Source: Jiangella asiatica (GTDB lineage Bacteria > Actinomycetota > Actinomycetes > Jiangellales > Jiangellaceae). Taken from it: a stretch of DNA of 64,000 nt. The stretch covers positions 1 to 64,000 of the forward strand of contig NZ_SMKZ01000013.1 in the NCBI RefSeq assembly GCF_004349065.1, written 5' to 3'. Below, in pieces: positions 34,606 through 41,506 of this stretch (the stretch's first letter is position 1; every line of letters starts with the position of its first letter). The translations under genes and the position numbers were made by a program. A model generated the notes under the pieces. That model had not been told where the DNA came from. It made no database searches and saw only the letters and a program-made list of their open reading frames with translations.

Positions 34606-34876
34606 GATCGGTTCCTCCTCTGACCTCGGCTCATAACGCGTTCACCACGTTCGAGGTGTCGTCGAATGGTGTCTGCTTCGCGGTACGTGAGTCTCAACCT
34701 TTCCGGTGAACAACCTGGGATGGCCAGGGGGCTAATTCTCAAGGCCACTTGTTAGGTGGCGGCTGTTGCGGTTAAGGATGTTGATCCTCGGCTCTGTCGG
34801 GTCGGCATGTGGGGCACACCTCCGATAGGAGATGTCGTCGACCAAGACTCCTCACCACACGGGCGTGGGTCGAGGC
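34606..34876. other. Intergenic region, unexplained
   Basis: 271 nt between the small gene and the PtmE-like gene, both on the minus strand. It must carry the small gene's promoter. It contains an AT-richer stretch (GGGCTAATTCTCAAGG) at about 34729 that looks out of place, but I cannot assign it to an insertion sequence or RNA. Confidence 0.3.
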
Positions 34877-35950
34877 TTAACGCGTGCGCTCACCAATCCC
34901 CCTCGCCTGGGCGAGCTCGTGAGGGCGGCCGATGTCTTGCCACTGGTCGCGTATGGGCCACAGACCCACCGCCTCGCCGCGGGACAGGCAGTGCTCGAAC
35001 AAGTTGGTGATTGGGTACATCTCACCTCGCGGCACCCGCCCCAGCAGCATCGGCGACACCACGTAGATGCCGGCGTTCACGGGCCAGGAGGGCCGCGGCT
35101 TTTCGACGATCCGCATTAGCCGCCCGGACCGGGACTCCAGGACACCGAACGGCACCTGGTGCTCATAGGTGCTCGTCGCGATCGTCGCCACGGCTCCGCT
35201 CTCTGCGTGGGCGGCCAGGAGCTCAGTAACGGGGAACGCGGTGACGAGGTCGCCGTTCATGACGAGTACCGGGGCTGCCGGGGTCTCCCCGAGGTCGCCC
35301 AGGAGGCCCAGTGCTCCGCCCGTCCCGAGAGGACGATCGGGGGTCTCTCGCAGGTACTCGATGTCGCAGCCATACTTAGATCCGTCACCGAAGTACTGCT
35401 CAACGAGACTTCCCAAATAGTTCACCGACAAGAAGAGCCGCCGGATCCCGGAACCGACCAGATGCAGCACGATCCGCTCCAGAATGGGCCGACCCGCCAC
35501 GGGCAACATGGGCTTCGGAATATCGTCGGTCAGCGGTGCGAGACGGGTTCCGCGGCCACCTGCCATGACCACGGCCCAATTCTCCAACGGAAACGAACCG
35601 ACTATTTCGGAATCGCGGTGCACACCGACAATGCGACCTTCGCCGTCGACGATCGGCACCTCACCGACTCTCAACGCGCGCATCACGTCCAGGACCTCCG
35701 CGCGGCCATCGCGCGGTGTCGACGTGGCGGTCGGCGGGTCCACGAAGGCGGCCACCGCGTCGTCCAGCTCGGCGCCTCCTACCAGGGCTTTTCTGATCTC
35801 CCGCTCCCCTACGACGCCCGCCAGCCGGCCTGATTCGTCCACGACGAAGACCGTCGCCACGCCGTGCTTGTCGATGATCGTCAGGCACTCCCGGACGGAC
35901 GATCCGAGAGTGGCGAGCATGTCGTCGAGGTGTATGTTCCGTTCGCCCAT
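34877..35950 (-). CDS. ptmE: PtmE-like sugar-1-phosphate guanylyltransferase with N-terminal CBS pair
   Basis: 357 aa. Two CBS repeats fill residues 1-118 (VFVVDESGRLAGVVGEREIR; EVPIVDGEGRIVGV) and a nucleotidyltransferase domain follows: VVMAGGRGTRLAPLTDDIPKPMLPV from 127, with LGTGGALGLL, VMNGDLV and EKPRPSWPVNAGIYV. This CBS-NTP arrangement is that of Campylobacter PtmE, which makes GDP-glucosamine at the start of legionaminic-acid synthesis. CBS domains often bind adenine nucleotides for feedback. ATG 35950 follows GGAG; the in-frame extension to 36094 is rejected. It is 23 kb from the legB/legC operon but the only candidate for its first step. Base specificity (GTP) is from family knowledge. 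Confidence 0.82.
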   Translation of the reverse strand: MGERNIHLDDMLATLGSSVRECLTIIDKHGVATVFVVDESGRLAGVVGEREIRKALVGGAELDDAVAAFVDPPTATSTPRDGRAEVLDVMRALRVGEVPIVDGEGRIVGVHRDSEIVGSFPLENWAVVMAGGRGTRLAPLTDDIPKPMLPVAGRPILERIVLHLVGSGIRRLFLSVNYLGSLVEQYFGDGSKYGCDIEYLRETPDRPLGTGGALGLLGDLGETPAAPVLVMNGDLVTAFPVTELLAAHAESGAVATIATSTYEHQVPFGVLESRSGRLMRIVEKPRPSWPVNAGIYVVSPMLLGRVPRGEMYPITNLFEHCLSRGEAVGLWPIRDQWQDIGRPHELAQARGIGERTR

Positions 35951-36065
35951 CCCACACTCCATACGCGGCGGCACGCATATCACTCTGATGACGCATGGAG
36001 TCTTCAGCCAGGGGGCGAGTTTCCATCGACCGGTGCCCTTGCGCCCAGTAGGCGCCAGATTCGTG

Positions 36066-36076
36066 AAGTGGACAAG
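36066..36076 (+). promoter_or_regulatory. AAGTGGACAAG motif upstream of XRE-type gene
   Basis: The same 11-mer stands, in the same orientation relative to its gene, upstream of the paralogous XRE gene at 40925-41206 (see 41295-41305). Here it is 110 nt before the ATG at 36186. With flanks, TTCGTGAAGTGGACAAG and TTTCGCAAAGTGGACAAG agree well. A shared operator or activator site is likely. Confidence 0.45.
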
Positions 36077-36185
36077 TCTTGTCGCAAAATGCACCGACCA
36101 CGTGGCTGATTCCGCCGTACCGTCTCCGGTGGCAACCCGTCGCGTATCCCCGGAGCGACGGCACCGAAACGAGGTGTGGCGAAGA

Positions 36186-37592
36186 ATGAATCCCGAAGTT
36201 CAGGAAAACGTCGACCTACCGATCGGCCAGCTCATCAGGTCAGCCCGGCAACGGCTGCACCTGAGCCAGTACGCCCTCGCCGATCAGCTCGCGACCATCT
36301 CCGGCAAGCCGACCATGGGCCGCGACAGGGTCGCCCGGTGGGAACGCGGCCGGCAGATCCCTCGTCGGGAGTGGCGGCAGTGGCTGTCAGTCGTCCTGCA
36401 CGTGCCGCCGGAGCGTCTGGACGCCGGTGCCGTCGCCGCCCGCCGGCAGAACCGTCTCGGCCAAGCCGTCGTCACCACGCCGAGCCCGCGACGAGTGACC
36501 ACCCGGCGCCAACAGGGCACCCCCGCTCTGCTCCCGGTCTTCCGCTCCAGAGTCCAGGCCGGCATCCTGGCCGCCACCCTGCTCAACCCGCACCGGGCGT
36601 TCAGCCTCACCGAGCTGGCCGACCACGCCGGCGGCTCACTGGCGTCGGTGTCCAAGGAGGCCAAGCTGCTGGAGGACGCCGGCATCCTGGTCACCCGCCA
36701 CGACGGCGCCATCCGGCTGATGCGGGCCGCGACCGACAAGCCAACGCTTGGGCCGCTCACCGAGCTCATCCGCGTCACCTACGGCGTGCCACAGATCATC
36801 GGTGAGGAGTTCAGCCGGGTCGCCGCCATCGGCCGCATCGCCCTGGTCGGCACCTGGGCCGAGCGTTTCGCGGGCATCATCGGGCCCGAGCCCGAGGCCA
36901 TCCAGGTGCGGCTCACGCCGCGGCCGAACGCCACACCCGATCAGGATGCGCTACACGCCGCTGCCACCAGGGCTCAGCGCCGCCTCCACCGCCCGGTGCA
37001 CTTCACCATCGCGGCGATCGCCGACCACACCGCGTCACAGCATCACCGAACGGCGAGTGGCGCGGTCCCCCGGCAGCGTAGCGGCCTGCCGATCGTGCGC
37101 ATCGCACCCCTGGACGAACCGACAGCGCCCATCGGGGACGCCTGGCGGCCCGGCGTCGACGTCGTCTCGCGGATGATCGGCAGCGGGCAGCTCGAGCTCT
37201 TCAGCGGACCGGAGGCCGACGGCCGGCCCTACTTCGACGCGGCGATGAACCATCTCGCCGCGGCCGAGGAGGTGGCTCCGGACTCCGCCGGATCGGCTTT
37301 CGTCCTGGTCTGCCAGGCCGCGAACATGGTCGCCTCTGGGCTGCTGGCAGCACAGGGCCTGCGTCCAGCGGCCGGTAGCAACGCCGACGCCGCCAGCCAG
37401 TGTGTCATCGCCCAGTTCGGACCCCAGTTCGGCCATGTCGAGTTGCTGCGTCAGCGTCAGCTCACGCTGAACTTCCCCAACGGACGCGACAACCGAGTCA
37501 CCGCCGAGGACGTCGCCGCGGCTATACCCGCCCTCGAAGCGCTGCTGAAGACGGCGAGAGACCTTTCGCTGGACCTCGACCTCTTCGCCTGA
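36186..37592 (+). CDS. Regulator with XRE HTH, winged helix, degenerate MNT-like and HEPN-like regions
   Basis: 468 aa. Residues ~12-75 are an XRE HTH (LIRSARQRLHLSQYALADQL; DRVARWERG). About 115-180 form a winged helix (FSLTELADHAGGSLASVSKEAKLLEDAGILV). About 190-275 recall nucleotidyltransferase domains fused to such helices (ALVGTWAERFAGIIGPEPEAIQ), but the GS-x-DxD metal motif is lost. About 345-460 is an all-helical, HEPN-like end (YFDAAMNHLAAAEEV, AFVLVCQAANMVA). So it looks like an MNT/HEPN pair joined to DNA-binding domains and turned regulator. ATG 36186 is preceded by a GAAGA stretch only. A decayed piece lies at 25612 and an HTH-only paralogue at 40925. Confidence 0.7.
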   Translation: MNPEVQENVDLPIGQLIRSARQRLHLSQYALADQLATISGKPTMGRDRVARWERGRQIPRREWRQWLSVVLHVPPERLDAGAVAARRQNRLGQAVVTTPSPRRVTTRRQQGTPALLPVFRSRVQAGILAATLLNPHRAFSLTELADHAGGSLASVSKEAKLLEDAGILVTRHDGAIRLMRAATDKPTLGPLTELIRVTYGVPQIIGEEFSRVAAIGRIALVGTWAERFAGIIGPEPEAIQVRLTPRPNATPDQDALHAAATRAQRRLHRPVHFTIAAIADHTASQHHRTASGAVPRQRSGLPIVRIAPLDEPTAPIGDAWRPGVDVVSRMIGSGQLELFSGPEADGRPYFDAAMNHLAAAEEVAPDSAGSAFVLVCQAANMVASGLLAAQGLRPAAGSNADAASQCVIAQFGPQFGHVELLRQRQLTLNFPNGRDNRVTAEDVAAAIPALEALLKTARDLSLDLDLFA

Positions 37593-37612
37593 ACCTGAGC
37601 ATCAGCCTGAGT

Positions 37613-38272
37613 TCACGGGCGAGGCCAGCCGAGCTCTCGCTCCAGGACCTCCGAGTAGGTGTTCGGCTGGGAGCGCAACAGCGCGGAGAGCAGCATGTCC
37701 TCGAGCTGCCGTGCCCGGGCCGGTTCGTTGACCACGCTCTCTTCGTAGTTCAGCTGACGCGCCAACGGCCGCAGGAGCTCCCTGTTCAGGGTGCCGCCGG
37801 GGCCGCTGCGTCCATCCAGCACCAGGTCGAACCGCAGCGGCTCGGTCACCGGCCGCTCCAGCAGCGCACCGAGGTGCCCGATCAGGTGCGGGGCACGGAT
37901 CTGGTAGGCCACCACACCGCAGTCCGCCGACCACCATGTCGTCAGATGCCGGTCCGGTGACAACACGACGACGTCTCCCGCGCCAGCCGTAACCTCTTCG
38001 TCGTCCTGCCGGACGTGGTAGGTCCCCTTGACCACGAGCTGCATCAGGTAGAACGCGATCTCGCCGGGCTCAGTGCGGACGGCAGCCCCGAACTCCAGGT
38101 AGCTGGCGGAGATCCGGTCGATGAGGCGACCGTTGATCCTCGCACGCAGCGTCGCGGTCGGGTCCACGAGCTCGATCGGGTGTTCGCCCATGGCCTGCCA
38201 GATCTTCGCCCGCACGTCGTCGAGGTTCCCCGAGTTGAGCACGGGGAACTGGTCGAGCGGCAGCGAGATCAT
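37613..38272 (-). CDS. AraC-type ligand-binding domain protein lacking the HTH
   Basis: 219 aa. It aligns with the N-terminal two-thirds of the adjacent AraC-family protein: YLEFGAAVRTEPGEIAFYLMQL against YVTYGGAVLIEPGELGSFFVVQ, VVVLSPDRHLTTWWSADC against ATVISPTVPLSMRWSEDC, and LARQLEDMLLSALLRSQPNTYSEVL against AAEFEDWLMTTLLLAQPHNYSHLL. It stops just where the HTH would begin, 20 nt before the end of the convergent 36186-37592 gene. ATG 38272 lies 4 nt after the AraC gene, so both are co-transcribed. It may bind the effector or heterodimerise with its neighbour, or be a truncated relic. Confidence 0.75.
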   Translation of the reverse strand: MISLPLDQFPVLNSGNLDDVRAKIWQAMGEHPIELVDPTATLRARINGRLIDRISASYLEFGAAVRTEPGEIAFYLMQLVVKGTYHVRQDDEEVTAGAGDVVVLSPDRHLTTWWSADCGVVAYQIRAPHLIGHLGALLERPVTEPLRFDLVLDGRSGPGGTLNRELLRPLARQLNYEESVVNEPARARQLEDMLLSALLRSQPNTYSEVLERELGWPRP

Positions 38273-38276
38273 CAGG

Positions 38277-39257
38277 TCACCTGTCCAAGGTCCGCGACGG
38301 CAGCTCACCGTAGCGCTTGCGATAGACCGCGGCGAAACGGCCCGGGTGGCCCAGGCCCCACTTTGCGACGACCCGGCTGACGGTGGTGGTGTCGCGCTGC
38401 GCGGCACGGAGCTCGTCATGAGCACGCTGCATGCGGATGCTGGTGAGGTACTCACGCGGTGTGGTGCCGAGGTGCTGGCGGAAGCCGAGCTGCACGGCGC
38501 GCACGCTCACCCCGGCCGCACCGGCGAGACTCCTGACGGTGTGCTCCCATTCAGGATGATTCTCGATCAACTCCCGGACAAGGGTTACCGCGCGGTTCGG
38601 CACCGACGACTGCTCCGACTCGTCCAGCAGGTGCGAGTAGTTGTGCGGCTGCGCCAGCAGCAGCGTCGTCATCAGCCAGTCCTCGAACTCGGCCGCCGCC
38701 AGCCGGTTGTTGATCATACTGCCGTCGGTCCGGTCCAGCTCCTCGACGAGCGTGCGAAAGTAGCCGACCCAGCTGCGGCCGAAACCCGTGCTGATGTCCA
38801 TACCGGCCTCGAACCGCACGGGCTCGGGCAGCGGGGCGCCGATCAGATCGCGCAGGTGCGCCTCCACGGCCGGGCGCTCCAGCCGGAGGATGAGCTTGGC
38901 GCAGTCCTCCGACCACCGCATGCTCAGTGGCACCGTGGGCGAGATCACCGTGGCGACCTCCGGCGTCGAAACAACCATCTCACCTCCGTAGTTGATCATG
39001 CTGTGGCCTGCCAGCGGAACCTGCACGACGAAGAACGAGCCCAGCTCACCGGGCTCGATCAGTACAGCACCACCGTAGGTCACGTAGTTCGCCGCCACGC
39101 GGCCCAGGCGTTTGGTGTGCATGCGCGCATCGAACCGTGTCGACCCGCCGACGAGGTCCAGCCGATGCGGGACGAACACCTGCCCGACCAGCTCCCGCGC
39201 GTGGTCGAGGTCCTTGGTGTGAAACAGCTCATAACGCTGCAATGGCGGCGTCGTCAT
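38277..39257 (-). CDS. AraC-family transcriptional regulator
   Basis: 326 aa. AraC-binding-like domain (ELFHTKDLDHARELVGQVFVPHRL at 9-32) and a C-terminal double HTH (about 225-326): TVRSLAGAAGVSVRAVQLGFRQHLGTTPREYL and VAKWGLGHPGRFAAVYRKRYGELP. ATG 39257 has AGGGGGAA upstream; the frame open to 39401 has no such site. Divergent from the tryptophanase-like gene, with a 20-bp-spaced direct repeat between them, so it probably controls that gene in response to a small molecule. Confidence 0.9.
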   Translation of the reverse strand: MTTPPLQRYELFHTKDLDHARELVGQVFVPHRLDLVGGSTRFDARMHTKRLGRVAANYVTYGGAVLIEPGELGSFFVVQVPLAGHSMINYGGEMVVSTPEVATVISPTVPLSMRWSEDCAKLILRLERPAVEAHLRDLIGAPLPEPVRFEAGMDISTGFGRSWVGYFRTLVEELDRTDGSMINNRLAAAEFEDWLMTTLLLAQPHNYSHLLDESEQSSVPNRAVTLVRELIENHPEWEHTVRSLAGAAGVSVRAVQLGFRQHLGTTPREYLTSIRMQRAHDELRAAQRDTTTVSRVVAKWGLGHPGRFAAVYRKRYGELPSRTLDR

Positions 39258-39410
39258 GACGTTCCCCCTGCGGATACTCCCGACCTCGAGCGCGCGGACC
39301 ACGACACACCTCGGCCGGCGGGGGAGCTCCACGGTGTCCCCCAAATGGCCCAGGTCGGGCAAGGTGGCCCAAACGATAACGCTTTCCCACGGCTGCGTCA
39401 CGCCTGATCG

Positions 39411-39443
39411 ATGTCACAGATCGAGGCCGTATGTCACAAGATC
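39411..39443. promoter_or_regulatory. Direct repeat ATGTCACA(A)GATCG, 20-bp period: likely AraC operator
   Basis: ATGTCACAGATCG at 39411-39423 and ATGTCACAAGATCG at 39431-39444 start exactly 20 bp apart, two helical turns, the usual layout for AraC-family half-sites. It lies in the 307-nt region between the AraC gene (39257, minus) and the tryptophanase-like gene (39565, plus); no gene is seen in the rest of that region. Confidence 0.6.
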
Positions 39444-39564
39444 GTTCAGGCGTCGAAATTGGCCCCTACCTGCGACGAGGCCGTTCCCACAGACTTGATG
39501 ACATCGAGTCGCAACCACTGGGAACCACCCAAGAACGTCGCCCGGATGGAAAGGGGCCACTCCG

Positions 39565-40941
39565 GTGCCCGTGTACATGGAACCGTTTCGGATCAAGGCC
39601 GTCGAGCCGATCCCGTTCCCGACGCCGGACCAGCGGCGCACGGCGCTGGCCAACGCCGGGTACAACCTGTTCCGGGTACCCGCCCGCGCCATCACCATCG
39701 ACCTGCTGACCGACTCGGGCACGAACGCGATGTCGGCCGCGCAGTGGTCGGCGCTGCTGTCCGGCGACGAGTCGTACGCCGGCGCCACGTCGTTCGAGCG
39801 GTTCGAGGCGGTCGTGCGCCACCTCACCGGGTACGACGAGGTCATCCCCGTCCACCAGGGCCGCGCGGCGGAGCGCATCCTGCTCGGCTCGCTACTGCGA
39901 CCCGGCGACATATCCGTCTCCAACACACACTTCGACACCACCCGGGCAAGCGTGGCGGCGACCGGTGCGACGGCGATCGACCTCCCGGTCGACACATCGA
40001 CCTCGACGTCGTTCGGCGGCGACATCGATCTCGACGCCCTGCATGCCCTGCTGGACGGTCAGGACGGCGCCCACGTCCGCTGCGTCGTCCTGACCGTCAC
40101 CAACAACGCCGGCGGCGGCCAGCCGGTCTCGATGGCCAACGTCGCCGGCGCGCGGGCACTCTGCAACGCCTTCGACGTGCCCCTGCTGCTGGACGCGTCC
40201 CGCTTCGCCGAGAACGCCTACCTGATCACCGAGCGCGACCCCGACCACGCCCACTACAGCCCGCGTGAGGTCGCCCACCTGACGTTCTCACTGGCCGACG
40301 GGTGCTGGGCGAGCCTCAAGAAGGACGGGGTCGGCAACATCGGCGGGATGATCGCACTGCGCGACGCCGAGCTCGCCCGCCGCTGCCGCGACCAGCTGAT
40401 CGCGGTCGAGGGGTTCCCGACCTACGGCGGGCTGGCCGGCCGCGACCTCGACGCGCTGGCCCAGGGCCTGCAGGAGGTCACCGACCCGGCGTACCTGCGC
40501 TACCGCGCCCAGAGCACGCGCTGGTTCGGCGAGCAGCTCCTCGACGCCGGGCTTCCGGTGCTGTTGCCGACCGGCTGTCACGCCGTCTACGTCGACGCGG
40601 CCGCCTTGCTCCCCCACGTCCCGACGCACCAGCTGCCGGCCACCGCGCTGGCCAACGAGCTGTACCTGGCCGGCGCGGTGCGGGTGTCGGAGCTCGGGAC
40701 GCTGGTGTTCGGCCGGCGCGATCCCGGCGGCGGACCCGACCTGCCCGCGCCCCGGGAGCTGGTGCGGCTGGCGCTGCCGCGGCGCGTGTACACGAAGAGC
40801 CACCTCGAGTACGTCGTCGAGGTGGCGGCAGGGGTGGTCGCGAAAGCCGCGGAGATCCCCGGCTACCGGATCGTGGAACAGGCCGACACGCTGCGGCACT
40901 TCAGCGCGGTGCTCGCGCCGGCGCTCACACCGGTTGCGTGA
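39565..40941 (+). CDS. tnaA: Tryptophanase/tyrosine phenol-lyase family beta-eliminating lyase
   Basis: 458 aa PLP enzyme. PVHQGRAAER at 95-104, D210 in LLLDASRFAENAYLI (pyridine contact), PLP lysine K253 in ASLKKDGVGNIGGM, and ALANELYLAGAVRVSELGTLVFG near the C-terminus. In tyrosine phenol-lyases the last block has an Arg (MERG) where tryptophanases have Ile; here it is Leu (SELG), so tryptophanase is the better guess: tryptophan to indole, pyruvate and ammonia. GTG 39565 follows GGAAAGGGG. Its control by the divergent AraC gene is likely. The specificity call is moderate. Confidence 0.85.
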   Translation: MPVYMEPFRIKAVEPIPFPTPDQRRTALANAGYNLFRVPARAITIDLLTDSGTNAMSAAQWSALLSGDESYAGATSFERFEAVVRHLTGYDEVIPVHQGRAAERILLGSLLRPGDISVSNTHFDTTRASVAATGATAIDLPVDTSTSTSFGGDIDLDALHALLDGQDGAHVRCVVLTVTNNAGGGQPVSMANVAGARALCNAFDVPLLLDASRFAENAYLITERDPDHAHYSPREVAHLTFSLADGCWASLKKDGVGNIGGMIALRDAELARRCRDQLIAVEGFPTYGGLAGRDLDALAQGLQEVTDPAYLRYRAQSTRWFGEQLLDAGLPVLLPTGCHAVYVDAAALLPHVPTHQLPATALANELYLAGAVRVSELGTLVFGRRDPGGGPDLPAPRELVRLALPRRVYTKSHLEYVVEVAAGVVAKAAEIPGYRIVEQADTLRHFSAVLAPALTPVA

Positions 40942-41206
40942 CCCGCCGGTCGGCGCCTGACCGCGCGTCACGAGTGACCTTCGCGGCCGCGGCCAGCTCG
41001 CCGGCCGGGACCTGGAGGACCCGGCTGAGCCACTGGCGCCAGTAGGGTCCGGGAATCCGCTTCCCCCGTTCCCACCGCGCCACTTCGTCGCGGGTCAGCG
41101 AGCCGTTCCCGGACACGCGCACCAGCTCGTCGGCGAAGCCGTACTGGCTGTAGCCGAGGACGGCGCGGGCCCGCCGGATGACCTCCCCCACAGGCTCCTG
41201 GTCCAC
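40925..41206 (-). CDS. Small XRE-family regulator, paralogue of the 36.2-kb regulator's HTH
   Basis: 93 aa, HTH only. VIRRARAVLGYSQYGFADEL and DEVARWERGKRIPGPYWRQWLSRVLQVP match the N-terminus of the 468-aa protein at 36186 nearly residue for residue. Its 3' end overlaps the convergent tryptophanase-like gene by 17 nt. Likely binds the same AAGTGGACAAG-type site found upstream of both genes (inference), so the two could cross-regulate. Start ATG/GTG at 41206. Confidence 0.8.
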   Translation of the reverse strand: MDQEPVGEVIRRARAVLGYSQYGFADELVRVSGNGSLTRDEVARWERGKRIPGPYWRQWLSRVLQVPAGELAAAAKVTRDARSGADRRVTQPV

Positions 41207-41294
41207 CGCATCACTCCGTCGTCCACTGGCTGAGCCCCCCGTCCCTCAGCGTCGTGACAACGCTTTCGCCGCGCCAGGACGGCCTGCGAACGAT

Positions 41295-41305
41295 CTTGTC
41301 CACTT
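41295..41305 (-). promoter_or_regulatory. AAGTGGACAAG motif upstream of small XRE gene
   Basis: Reads CTTGTCCACTT on the plus strand, so AAGTGGACAAG toward the XRE gene, 89 nt before its start. Second copy of the motif at 36066-36076. The 300-nt region 41207-41506 also serves the divergent GH78 gene; nothing else is recognised in it. Confidence 0.45.
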
Positions 41306-41506
41306 TGCGAAATGGCCCACGCTCGCCGTGATCGGCCTGCGGGCATCGCCTCGTGCGTGTGTCCGGCGGTTGCCTCGTCTTCGCCAACACGGCACAATCA
41401 ATTCGAAACTGATGTTGCACTAAACAAAACTCCGCCGACTCGTCGGTCGGTCAGTCATGCCGTCGCTACCCGGATCGTGATTCAGCCCAGAGCGCGAGGA
41501 GCCGCC

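Noticed and set aside
34606-34876. Insertion-sequence end or tRNA/attachment site
   Set aside because: The AT-richer stretch looks foreign but no terminal repeats, transposase remnant or cloverleaf could be found.
39565-40941. Tyrosine phenol-lyase
   Set aside because: The Arg of the MERG segment that marks phenol-lyases is Leu here; tryptophanase is favoured, though not proven.
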